Source of the DNA: Gammaproteobacteria bacterium
GTDB taxonomy: Bacteria; Pseudomonadota; Gammaproteobacteria; Steroidobacterales; Steroidobacteraceae
Direction of reading: 5' to 3'
DNA length: 64,000 nt
Assembly: GCA_027452045.1 (NCBI GenBank)
Contig: DAIDHH010000031.1
Span: 1-64,000 of the forward strand
Below the pieces are notes generated by a model. That model was not told the origin of the DNA. It was given only the letters and a program-made list of their open reading frames with translations, and made no database searches. The position numbers and the translations under genes were made by a program. Below, in pieces: positions 49,965 to 59,174 of the stretch (positions within the stretch are counted from its first letter, which is position 1; each line of letters opens with the position of its first letter).

Positions 49965-49981
49965 GCCAACTCCGTATAAAG

Positions 49982-51604
49982 TCAGTAGGTCGCCAGGTGC
50001 ACGTGCAGCACCTGGGGAATCGAGGTGAAATTCAGGCCCCAGTCCGTCTGGTCTCCGTTCCACACCCTGAGGAAGTTCCAGACTCCCTGTTCGTAGACCC
50101 CCTGCGTCACGCGCGCGTACTGCACCTGACGCCCGCCGGGATGCGCAAGCTCGAACGACACCCGCGCATGGACCCCGGTAACCAGAAACGAGGCGGGACC
50201 CAGCCGGGCGATGAGCACCCCACCCTCGGCAACGGGATTGCCAGGCGGGGTTCCGTTGCCAAACAGCGGCAGACCGTAGGAAACGACCGCCTTCCAGCGT
50301 CCCAGGGGAATCGTCTGGGTGTGAACGCTCTCGGGCTCGGAAACCCCGTGCACCCGGCCCTCGAAGCTCAGGCGCGCGATGACCGGGGCCATCGGTCCGA
50401 TCAGCCGATACGCGAGCGCGAACGGTGCGAGGGTCTTCGCATCGACGGTTCGTGCCCCGAGGGGGTAATTGCTGTAGCCCGTGAAGTCGATCCCGAAAGG
50501 CGAGAAGCCTATGCCCTGATCGCCGAGGACTGCGAACAGGTAGCGGGCATAGGGCTCGGCACTTGCTGTCTCGGCGACGAACAGCGCGTTGTCCGGGCGG
50601 TGATAGAGATCCAGCACACGCGTGTAGCGCGCGTAATCCGGCATGTAGATGTCCGGACCGATCAGGTCGATGGAGGGGGCGGCGGCCTTCCAGACTCCGA
50701 GCGCATCATCGGTCGGTCCCCCGCTCTCGTACGTGATGGGGGGGCCGGGATGGATCGGATCACGCAGCGCCACATTCACGTACAGGGGCAACGGATAGAC
50801 GGCCTTGCCCGCCGCCGCAACCTGCTGCACGAAGCGAGCGATGCTCCAGGCATGGAAGAACTCTCCCGCGTGCGGGCCGAAGACCTGCCGCCAGGTGCCA
50901 TGCCGAGTGTGCAGCGCGCGGATGAGGCGCTGCGGAACGGGTCCGTGGAACAAGCGGTTCGCGCGCGGCGAGTAGTCCCGTACGCTGCCGTAAGTGCCGG
51001 TCTCGTTCTCCACCTGCACCATGATCACGGTGTGCTCGGGGTCCACCGCTTTCAGGTGACGCATCAGCGCCACGAAGGCGGTGCGATCGGCATCGAGAGT
51101 CGATCGGGCGAGCGGTGAGAGCGATGGCATCCGCTTGCCCTGCCGATCGACTACCCGAGGGAATCGGGCGTTGTCGAGCTTGACCCACGACGGCGTGTAT
51201 CCGGGGCTGCTGTTCTTCCACGTGCCGAACCACAGGAGGATGGCGTGAACATGATGCTGGCGCGCCTGCGCGAGGAACACGTCGAGGAAGGAGAAGTCGA
51301 AATGCCCCTCGGTGGGCTCGATCTGCTCCCAGGCGATCGGCATGGCCACCGTATTGGCATGCATCATGCGGATGGCGGGCCAGACCTCCGGGAGCATGGC
51401 CGGGTAGTTGCTGGAATTGTTGACCTGCGCGCCGAGGATCAGGTACGGCTTGCCATCGACCTCGAGCTCGTAGCGACCGTGGGAACGGAGGATCCGCGGC
51501 ATGGGCACGGCGGCGGCCGCTACCGGCCCGCAATGGGCGAGCAAGGTGATAAGGACGGCAGTCAGAGCGGGGGCGAGCGAGCGCGGCAGGCAGATTCGAT
51601 TCAA
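49982..51604 (-). CDS. GH35 beta-galactosidase (DUF5597-like C-term), secreted
   Basis: LEVDGKPYLILGAQVNNSSNYP; NTVAMPIAWEQIEPTEGHFDFSFLD; VIMVQVENETGTYG; TTG 51604 with GGGGGG SD; operator at 51637. Confidence 0.92.
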   Translation of the reverse strand: MNRICLPRSLAPALTAVLITLLAHCGPVAAAAVPMPRILRSHGRYELEVDGKPYLILGAQVNNSSNYPAMLPEVWPAIRMMHANTVAMPIAWEQIEPTEGHFDFSFLDVFLAQARQHHVHAILLWFGTWKNSSPGYTPSWVKLDNARFPRVVDRQGKRMPSLSPLARSTLDADRTAFVALMRHLKAVDPEHTVIMVQVENETGTYGSVRDYSPRANRLFHGPVPQRLIRALHTRHGTWRQVFGPHAGEFFHAWSIARFVQQVAAAGKAVYPLPLYVNVALRDPIHPGPPITYESGGPTDDALGVWKAAAPSIDLIGPDIYMPDYARYTRVLDLYHRPDNALFVAETASAEPYARYLFAVLGDQGIGFSPFGIDFTGYSNYPLGARTVDAKTLAPFALAYRLIGPMAPVIARLSFEGRVHGVSEPESVHTQTIPLGRWKAVVSYGLPLFGNGTPPGNPVAEGGVLIARLGPASFLVTGVHARVSFELAHPGGRQVQYARVTQGVYEQGVWNFLRVWNGDQTDWGLNFTSIPQVLHVHLATY

Positions 51605-51636
51605 GATTCCCCCCTCACAATCAGTTGTCAGCCACA

Positions 51637-51650
51637 TGGTACCGCTACCA
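51637..51650. promoter_or_regulatory. xyl-box-like operator TGGTACCGCTACCA
   Basis: Perfect 5-bp arms; upstream of the GH35-led xyloglucan operon. Confidence 0.8.
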
Positions 51651-51690
51651 CGTCATCCGCGCCACCCCTGACGTCGGAGCATGGTGATGC

Positions 51691-53247
51691 TCAGGCAAGC
51701 TTGGTGACCTCCCCGATGTGGGTCGCGTACGCCGGAAGCATCTCGACGGCGCTACGAATGGCGCCGCGCATGGCTTCATGGCGAGCGATCAGTTCGGTCG
51801 AAGCGAATATGTCGACTACCGGCTCGTGGCGCTCGGGCCAGATGCCAAGGCCGGTGTAGAGTGCGAGCCAGCTTGACGGCTGAAAAGTCTCTTCCTCCAG
51901 CAGTGCTATCCGGCTGGTCCTCGTAAACAGTTCCCGCTTGTACGCCAATGTCTCAGGGACAGTCATCGCGCGGCAATGGCGCCAGAACGGTGTATCGTCC
52001 CTGTTCGAGGCGGCGTAATGCAGGATGAGGAAATCGCGCGCGCGCTCATACTCGAGCGCGGTCAAGCGATTGTATTCGCCACTGACGGCCGGATCGAAGT
52101 TACGGTCGGGGAACAGGGAGAAAAGGCGCGCGAGGCCGGTCTGGACGAAGTGAATGCTGGTGGATTCCAGCGGTTCGAGAAAGCCCGCGGCGAGCCCGAG
52201 CGCCAGACAGTTGCCGACCCATGCGCTGCGCCTGCGTCCGGCTCTGAATCGCAGGAGCCGCGGCTCGGAAAGCATCGCGCCCTCCAGAGTCTCGGTGAGC
52301 TTCTCGATCGCGGCCCCATCCTCGAGATACGCGCTGCAATATACATAGCCATTGCCGATGCGATGCTGCAATGGGATGCGCCACTGCCAGCCCGCTTCCC
52401 GCGCCGTCGAGCGGGTCAAGGGCGCCGGATCACCGGCGCTCCTGCACTGCGCGGCCACGGCGCGGTCACAGGGAAGCCAGTGCGCCCAGTCCTCGTAGCC
52501 AGTCTTGAGCGTCTTTTCAATGAGAAACGCTTGAAAGCCGGAGCAGTCGATGAAGAAGTCCCCGCTGACAGCGCGACCATCCCGTAGCCGCAGCGCCTCG
52601 ATCAGCCCCTGTTCGTCGACCTCCGCGTCGATGACCATACCCTCGATGCGACGCACGCCATGCTTCTCGGCATAGGCTTGCAGAAAGCGCGCATAGAGAG
52701 ACGCATCCAGGTGGTAAGCGTAAGACAAGTGCCGCTCAGCGACCGAACTCACCGATGGTCTGCTGGCGAACCGCCCCAGCCTCGCCGCCATTGCCGTCAC
52801 CGACCACTCCTCGAGCGAGGAGGGTCGCCCCTCCTGCCGGCGCTTGAGCCAATAGGCCTGAAACAGCTCGTGATTCGCGTCTATCCCGTAGGGGCCGAAC
52901 GGGTGAAGAAAGCCTTCCCGGATCCTGCTCCAGTCGCGGAACTCTATTCCCAATTTGATGGTCGCGTGCGTGGCGTTCACGAACTCGCGTTCATCTACAC
53001 CGAGCAGGCCATGAAACGCAGGGAGGCTCGGGATCGTCGCCTCCCCGACCCCCACGGTACCGATGGCTTCCGATTCCACGAGGGTGATCTCGATGGGTAA
53101 ACCGTTGAGCACTCTCGTCAACGCCGCAGCCGCCATCCATCCCGCCGTGCCACCGCCCATAACAACCAGGCTTCGCAAGCCGCGCACCGAGGGTTGACCA
53201 ATCCTGCTCAATCGACCGCCCGACAATACTTTTCGATGAAGGCCCAT
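51691..53247 (-). CDS. Tryptophan halogenase family flavoprotein
   Basis: VVMGGGTAGWMAAAALTRVL; AGWQWRIPLQHRIGNGYVYCS (WxWxIP intact); LGLAAGFLEPLESTSIHF; start uncertain (overlaps upstream gene by 40 nt). Confidence 0.92.
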   Translation of the reverse strand: MGLHRKVLSGGRLSRIGQPSVRGLRSLVVMGGGTAGWMAAAALTRVLNGLPIEITLVESEAIGTVGVGEATIPSLPAFHGLLGVDEREFVNATHATIKLGIEFRDWSRIREGFLHPFGPYGIDANHELFQAYWLKRRQEGRPSSLEEWSVTAMAARLGRFASRPSVSSVAERHLSYAYHLDASLYARFLQAYAEKHGVRRIEGMVIDAEVDEQGLIEALRLRDGRAVSGDFFIDCSGFQAFLIEKTLKTGYEDWAHWLPCDRAVAAQCRSAGDPAPLTRSTAREAGWQWRIPLQHRIGNGYVYCSAYLEDGAAIEKLTETLEGAMLSEPRLLRFRAGRRRSAWVGNCLALGLAAGFLEPLESTSIHFVQTGLARLFSLFPDRNFDPAVSGEYNRLTALEYERARDFLILHYAASNRDDTPFWRHCRAMTVPETLAYKRELFTRTSRIALLEEETFQPSSWLALYTGLGIWPERHEPVVDIFASTELIARHEAMRGAIRSAVEMLPAYATHIGEVTKLA

Positions 53248-54710
53248 TGCCGCGGCAGGGACTGTGCCGCGCCGGCCACGAGTCGCGCACGGCGCTGCAA
53301 TTCTCGGCCCAACCGTATCTCTTCGAGACAGTCCGCCATCGGGTCGTGACGGCGGGGAAGCACCCCCAGACCGAGATAGATCGAGACCCAGCTCGCCTCG
53401 GCAAAAGATCCCCGGTCATGAAGGGCGACCACTCCGGCTGCCTTGAACAGCTCGATCTGATGGCGCAGTCCCTCGGGGATTGGCATGTTCCGGCAATAAT
53501 CCCAGAACGCCCCCTCGTGTGCGCTCGCGTGGTAATGCAGGATGATGAAGTCGCGGATCGACTCGTAGCTGCGGATCATCAGACGGTTGTACTCTTCGGC
53601 AAGCTTCGGCTCGAATCCCTGGTCGGGGAAGAGCTCGATCAGCCTGCCGATCCCTGACTCGATGAGGTGGATGCTGGTGGACTCGAGCGGTTCGAGGAAG
53701 CCGCCGGCAAGACCTAACGCCACGCAATTGCGCTTCCATGCCTCACGCCTGCGTCCCGCGGTGAACTTGATCAGCTTAGGCCCCCCCAATGCTTCCCCGT
53801 CGAGGTTGGCGAGCAATGTCGTGGCGGCCTCGTCCTCGCCGATGTAGCTGCTGCAAAAGACATGACCATTGCCGGTACGATGTTGCAGGGGAATCCACCA
53901 TTGCCAACCCGCGCGATGTGCGGTCGAGCGGGTGAATGGAGCCGGCTCGCTGGCACGGGCACACGGTACCGCGAGAGCACGATCACAGGGGAGCCACTTA
54001 GACCAATCCTCGAACCCCGTCCGAAGGGCTTGCTCGATGAGCAGCGCCGAGAAGCCACTGCAATCGATGAAAAGATCCCCGCCCACCGCGCGCCCGTCCT
54101 CGAGGAGCACGTCTTGGATGAATCCGTCACTCGGCCTCAGGCGCACCTCGACGATTCGCCCCTCGATGCGCTTTACGCCGCGTCGTTCGGCAAATCCACG
54201 CAGGTACTGAGCGTAGGAGGCGGCATCGAACTGAAAGGCGTACGAATACGAGCCCAGAACGGACGCCCGATTGGGCACCGGCGGCGCGAATCGTCCGAGC
54301 TTCGCGGCCACCGTGGCGATGGAGAAGGTCTCATAGGACTGCTCATCCCCAGGCACGCGCATCTTGAGCCAAAGGTGGTGGGCCGAGACCCCTTGCGCGT
54401 CCGGCCCGAAATCGCCGAACCCGTGGAAGAATGGCCGGGAGGGGTTCCATCCTCGAAATTCGATGCCCAGTTTGAAGGTGGCCTGGGTCTTCCTGATGAA
54501 CTCGATCTCATCCAGGCCGAGGGTTGCGTTGAAGGCCCTCAGGGTGGGCAAGGTCGCCTCTCCGACCCCGACCGTCCCGATCTGCGAAGACTCGACCAGA
54601 GCGATCTCATCCACCCGCCGGCCCACAGTCGCGGCAAGCGCCGCAGCCGCCATCCAGCCCGCGCTGCCGCCGCCCACGATCACGATTCTGCGAATGGCCG
54701 AACCAGGCAT
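53208..54710 (-). CDS. Tryptophan halogenase family flavoprotein
   Basis: IVIVGGGSAGWMAAAALAA; AGWQWWIPLQHRTGNGHVFCS; LGLAGGFLEPLESTSIHLI. Confidence 0.93.
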   Translation of the reverse strand: MPGSAIRRIVIVGGGSAGWMAAAALAATVGRRVDEIALVESSQIGTVGVGEATLPTLRAFNATLGLDEIEFIRKTQATFKLGIEFRGWNPSRPFFHGFGDFGPDAQGVSAHHLWLKMRVPGDEQSYETFSIATVAAKLGRFAPPVPNRASVLGSYSYAFQFDAASYAQYLRGFAERRGVKRIEGRIVEVRLRPSDGFIQDVLLEDGRAVGGDLFIDCSGFSALLIEQALRTGFEDWSKWLPCDRALAVPCARASEPAPFTRSTAHRAGWQWWIPLQHRTGNGHVFCSSYIGEDEAATTLLANLDGEALGGPKLIKFTAGRRREAWKRNCVALGLAGGFLEPLESTSIHLIESGIGRLIELFPDQGFEPKLAEEYNRLMIRSYESIRDFIILHYHASAHEGAFWDYCRNMPIPEGLRHQIELFKAAGVVALHDRGSFAEASWVSIYLGLGVLPRRHDPMADCLEEIRLGRELQRRARLVAGAAQSLPRQWAFIEKYCRAVD

Positions 54711-54777
54711 ACCCCTTCTTCTGCCGGAATCCGCAAAGAGTCAGAGGGCGCCGGGACCGGCACCCTCTGCCGCCGTC

Positions 54778-57700
54778 TCAGAACGTTACCCGCACCTCCG
54801 CCGTGTACGTCCGTCCGCTGTCGTACCAGGCGTGCGTCATCATACCAATATGCTGCTGCGTCAGCTCCTTGTACGTCGAGTTCGTCACGTTCAGTGCCGT
54901 AAAGCCAAGCGTGACGTGAGGATCGATTTTGTAGAAGAGCGACGCATCAAGCTCACCGTAAGCCGCCCCATAGATGGGCAGACCCCAGGCGACGTTCTCC
55001 TGGCCGAGGTTGGGGCTGCTCGGGTCGGTATTGTAGCCATTGGTGCCGTTGGCCGAATTGACATTCACCCCCATCAGATACTTGCTGCGCCAGCTGTACG
55101 CAAGACGCGCCGACACCGGCCCCCGGTCGTACAGCAGCGCAGCGTTGAACAAGTATTTCGACAGGTTCACCAACGGCAGATTGCCGAATGACTGCCCATT
55201 GGTGTCGCATCCGTTCAGATTGAGGGAGAGATTTGCCGCGCCGCCATTGCTCGAATCGCAGTATGCCCCGGTGACCGGGCTGTTGAGCGTCTGCGAACTG
55301 TCGACGTAGGTGAAGTTCACCTGCGTGCCGAAGCCCTTGAGGAAGCCGGGCAGGAAGTCATAGTACTGCTGATAGGCGAGCTCCAGGCCCTTGATGTCGC
55401 CCGTCGCGCCGTTGACCGGCCCCGTCACGGTAAAAGAGTACGGATTTCCTGCCGTGTCCGTGGCCGTTGTGGTGAGGACCTGATTGATTACGACGTCCGT
55501 CAGATGCTTGTAGAACACGTCGGCGGTCAGCGACCCGGTCGGGGCGAAATACCATTCCAGAGTACCGTCCACCTGAGTCGCCTTGGTCGGCTTCAGATCC
55601 GGGTTACCGTTGGCGGAGCCAGTCAGACTCTCCACACCGTTGCTGATGCCGGCGCTCAGGGTGCTGAAAGCCTGCAGTTGAGCGAAGCTCGGCCTCGACA
55701 TGCCCTCGGACACCGCCAGGTGCGACTGCAGATCGTGCCGCCAGTGGAATACCATGTTGAGGCTCGGCAGAACGTCGGTGTAGTCGTTCTTGGCGGTCAG
55801 CGGCATGACGAACCCGGGGAACGCCACATACTCGCTCAGCGAGTGTCCGGTTGGCGCTATTAGGGGAATCTGGAACGCGCTCATCACGAGGTTGCCGTTT
55901 GCCGTACCGACGGTACGCACGACACGAACACCCACGTTGCCGTCGACAGGCAGATTACCCATGTGGGTGCCGAAGGGAACCATGAGGTACGCGGCGTAGG
56001 TGTGCTCCGCCTGAGTGTTTACCCCGCCGGTCGGGGCAGCCCCTGGCGCCGGGTAGAGTGACGCCTGAGTCCAGGAGTAGTTGCAGGAGGGGTTAAGCTC
56101 CTTGCAAAGCACAGTCTGATAGGACTGTAGCGTCGCAAAGGTGCTCGGCCATCCGTTCGTGATCGAAGTCGCCGGGAACACCACCGGGGAAGGCGCCGGA
56201 ACCCCGCCGTTATAGAAGTTCGGAAAGTCATAGGTCATGTAGGGCGACTGAAACTGGTTGAGGTAAGCCAGGGTCGGGATGTCCCAACCCAGCTGCCAGG
56301 TCTGGCTGACCGCCTGCCAGTTGTAGCCGCTGCCCGGCTCCGAGACGCGCGTCAGCAGGCTGCGGTCGACCACCCGTACGCCCGCGCGAATCGATTTGAA
56401 GAAGCCATGGCCCAGGCTGTAATCGGCATCCTCGCTCCAGGCCCATTCCGTGCCATGGGCCCGGCTGAGACCGTCCATGGTGAACGCCCAGTAGTAATTG
56501 GCGGGGTTCTGCATGTAGGCCTGGGGGACCGATACGGATGGGGGTCCACTGCTATTGATATTGATCGTCTGCCAGGGAATATTGACGCCGGTCGCGGCGG
56601 TGAAGTCGTCGCCGCGGGTATAGCTGCGCACGTATTGCCCATTGGTCGTCAGTGTCAGCTTGTCGGTGACATCCCAGAGCAGATTCCACCTGAAGTCGTT
56701 CGTGGCATCGTTCTTGTCCGCGGAGCGTGTATCGTCATTGTATGGCACGCCGTTGTCGGTTGGATCGCTGAACGTGCCGGAGGTAAACACCCCGGCGGAA
56801 TTGAACGCGAAACTGGTTCCCGCCGCCGGCTCTATGTTGTAGGGGTTGAACGACTGGAATATCGCGTTCTCGTCCCAGTGGAACTTGTAGAATGACCCGA
56901 AATACGTGAGTGAGGTCTCGAGATTGTCGGTGGGTCGCCACTGCAACGCCACGTATGCGCCCTTGCGCGTGCGCTTGTATCGCAATGTACGCCAGGACAC
57001 CCCTTCCGGAATCCACTCCGTCGTGCCGGCCGGAACCCAGGAACTGGCCGCACCCTGGGCCGCAGTGCGCGGAAAGAAGGGATACAGCTCGATGCCATCC
57101 GTACGGTCCCTTGCCTTGGAATAGGCGATGTCGACGAGCGCGCCGATGTCGCCGATTCCCGTATGCCAGCGGTCGCTCATCAGCAGCGAGGCCGACGGCT
57201 GCAGGGGGCCGCGGCTGAGATCGCCCCACCCCCCCTGCACCGTGCCAGTGATGCGCGAACCGCTGAAATCAAACGGTTTGGCGGTACGCAGATTCACCAC
57301 GCCGCCGATTCCCCCTTCGATCTGCGAGGCGTCGGGGTTCTTATACACATCGACACCGGCGAGGAGCTCTGGCGGCACGTCATCGAAATTGAGCGAGCGC
57401 GAGCCATTGGCGGTGAAGGCGTCACCGCCATTGACCTCCGAGCGCACGTAGGTCAATCCGCGGATCGAGACCCCTGCCCCCTCGACCTGGAAATGCTCCG
57501 GGTCCACATGGCCGGCAATGTCCCGATAGGTATGATCGATGGCGATGCCGGGAATTCGCTGCAGGACCTCGGTAACGGAACGATCGGGCAATTTGCCGAT
57601 ATCGGCGGCGACGACGGAGTCGACGACCTGGACGGACATCTGCTTGATGCGCTGCGCCGTCATGATCGCCTGACGTTCGCCTGATACGACGACCTCCTGA

Positions 57701-57909
57701 AGGATCTTCTGGGTCTTCTTCGATGAGCTTTTGGCCGCGCCCGTCGGAGCCGGGGCGGGAGAGGCGTCCTGCGCAGGCGCCCCCTGGGCGTGCGCCGGTG
57801 ACATCGCGAGCACCAATGTCAGCGCTGTCGAAACAGCCGGCAAGCGAAGCGGCAGAGCGAACTTGCCGGCGGCGTGGGCGCGGCGGTAATGATTTGCAAG
57901 ACTGACCAC
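54778..57909 (-). CDS. TonB-dependent receptor
   Basis: Plug LQEVVVSGERQAIMTAQRIKQMSVQVVDSVVAADIGKLPDRSVTEVLQRIPGIAI; C-term YDSGRTYTAEVRVTF; GTG 57909 preceded by GGGGGG. Confidence 0.94.
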   Translation of the reverse strand: MVSLANHYRRAHAAGKFALPLRLPAVSTALTLVLAMSPAHAQGAPAQDASPAPAPTGAAKSSSKKTQKILQEVVVSGERQAIMTAQRIKQMSVQVVDSVVAADIGKLPDRSVTEVLQRIPGIAIDHTYRDIAGHVDPEHFQVEGAGVSIRGLTYVRSEVNGGDAFTANGSRSLNFDDVPPELLAGVDVYKNPDASQIEGGIGGVVNLRTAKPFDFSGSRITGTVQGGWGDLSRGPLQPSASLLMSDRWHTGIGDIGALVDIAYSKARDRTDGIELYPFFPRTAAQGAASSWVPAGTTEWIPEGVSWRTLRYKRTRKGAYVALQWRPTDNLETSLTYFGSFYKFHWDENAIFQSFNPYNIEPAAGTSFAFNSAGVFTSGTFSDPTDNGVPYNDDTRSADKNDATNDFRWNLLWDVTDKLTLTTNGQYVRSYTRGDDFTAATGVNIPWQTININSSGPPSVSVPQAYMQNPANYYWAFTMDGLSRAHGTEWAWSEDADYSLGHGFFKSIRAGVRVVDRSLLTRVSEPGSGYNWQAVSQTWQLGWDIPTLAYLNQFQSPYMTYDFPNFYNGGVPAPSPVVFPATSITNGWPSTFATLQSYQTVLCKELNPSCNYSWTQASLYPAPGAAPTGGVNTQAEHTYAAYLMVPFGTHMGNLPVDGNVGVRVVRTVGTANGNLVMSAFQIPLIAPTGHSLSEYVAFPGFVMPLTAKNDYTDVLPSLNMVFHWRHDLQSHLAVSEGMSRPSFAQLQAFSTLSAGISNGVESLTGSANGNPDLKPTKATQVDGTLEWYFAPTGSLTADVFYKHLTDVVINQVLTTTATDTAGNPYSFTVTGPVNGATGDIKGLELAYQQYYDFLPGFLKGFGTQVNFTYVDSSQTLNSPVTGAYCDSSNGGAANLSLNLNGCDTNGQSFGNLPLVNLSKYLFNAALLYDRGPVSARLAYSWRSKYLMGVNVNSANGTNGYNTDPSSPNLGQENVAWGLPIYGAAYGELDASLFYKIDPHVTLGFTALNVTNSTYKELTQQHIGMMTHAWYDSGRTYTAEVRVTF

Positions 57910-58007
57910 GTTCTGTACCCCCCTCGAGTGCAGATTGAATTCGGTAGATTCGGTTTCGGCCGTCGCTCGTCCTGGCGCCGGCTTCCATGCTAGGTTAACG
58001 CCGTCAT

Positions 58008-58021
58008 TGTTTGCGCTACCA
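58008..58021. promoter_or_regulatory. xyl-box-like operator TGTTTGCGCTACCA
   Basis: Imperfect copy between divergent TBDR (57909) and LysR (58095). Confidence 0.55.
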
Positions 58022-58094
58022 ATCCGAAGTATGATATCAACTATACGAATTATTGAATATCCACAACCCCAGGGGCGAGCCATTTAGGAGGGGT

Positions 58095-59087
58095 ATGGCG
58101 CTCAACGCAAGAATGCGCGCATTTCTCAAGCGGCGGCTCAATATCCGCCAGCTGGCGCTCATCGCCCAGATGGACGAGTCGCGCTCGGTGGTCCGCGCTG
58201 CCGAGATGACGGGTATGTCGCAACCTGCGGCCTCGACGCTCCTCAGGATATTCGAAGAATCTTTCGAGGTACCGTTGTTCGAGCGTCACGCGCGTGGCAT
58301 CACCCCCACCCCCTTCGGGGAGATCCTCGCGCGGCACGCCCGGGCGATCCTCGCGGAAATCGAGCAGATCCAGGACGAGATCGACACGCTGAAGACCGGT
58401 CTTTCCGGGCAGACCGCCCTTGGCGCCATCCTGACGCCGGGCATGCATCTGGTGCCCGAAGCCATCCGGATGCTCAAACAGCAGCACCCGGGGCTGCTGG
58501 TCAGCGTCGAACTCGACAGCAGCCGGCCACTCATCGAGAAGCTGCAGGCGGGTCGCCTCGACCTCGTGATCGCCCGCTTTCTCGATTTCTGCGACCCGGC
58601 GGCCCTGCAGTTCGAGCCGCTCGGCAAGGAGTCCCATGCCGTGATCGCCTCGGGCACCCACCCGCTGGCCTCCGTCTCCAAGCCGCAGCTGAAGGAGCTC
58701 CTGGGGCAACCCTGGGTGCTGCCTCCCTCGGGCAGCGTGCTGCGCGAGCAGCTGAGCGCGCTCTTTCAGCGCAGGGGCCTCGCCATCCCGCGCAACATCC
58801 TTCAGACCCAATCCCTCTCGGCCGCGCTCGGATTGTTGCGGCACTGCAATGCGGTCACACCGCTGCCGAAGGCCGCGGTGCAGCCGCTCATCGAATCCGG
58901 CTTTCTGCGCGTACTGATCGATGACGTCGGTATCGACATGGGACCGTTCGGCCTCGTGACCCGCCGCACCCACCGTCTCTCCCCGGGCGCACAGGTGCTG
59001 GCCGATGCGCTGCGGCTCACCGCCGGCGTCTTGCCGCCCCCCGTTCCGAGGCTCGCCGTCGGCTCCGATGCGGCTTTCGATACTTGA
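58095..59087 (+). CDS. LysR-family transcriptional regulator (GbpR-like)
   Basis: N-term HTH LNIRQLALIAQMDESRSVVRAAEMTGMSQPAASTLLRIFEESFEVPLFERHARGITPTPFGE; ATG 58095 with AGGAGG SD. Confidence 0.92.
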   Translation: MALNARMRAFLKRRLNIRQLALIAQMDESRSVVRAAEMTGMSQPAASTLLRIFEESFEVPLFERHARGITPTPFGEILARHARAILAEIEQIQDEIDTLKTGLSGQTALGAILTPGMHLVPEAIRMLKQQHPGLLVSVELDSSRPLIEKLQAGRLDLVIARFLDFCDPAALQFEPLGKESHAVIASGTHPLASVSKPQLKELLGQPWVLPPSGSVLREQLSALFQRRGLAIPRNILQTQSLSAALGLLRHCNAVTPLPKAAVQPLIESGFLRVLIDDVGIDMGPFGLVTRRTHRLSPGAQVLADALRLTAGVLPPPVPRLAVGSDAAFDT

Positions 59088-59126
59088 TTGCGCAGGTGGC
59101 GTTTGCAGTCGTTGACACCCCGGAGA

Positions 59127-59140
59127 TGATAACGCTACCA
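59127..59140. promoter_or_regulatory. xyl-box-like operator TGATAACGCTACCA
   Basis: Upstream of xylBA; lies 9 nt downstream of TTGACA (59112-59117), so likely overlaps the -10 region. Confidence 0.78.
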
Positions 59141-59174
59141 TATTGAGATTCACCAAACGTCCAGGAGCACGGCA

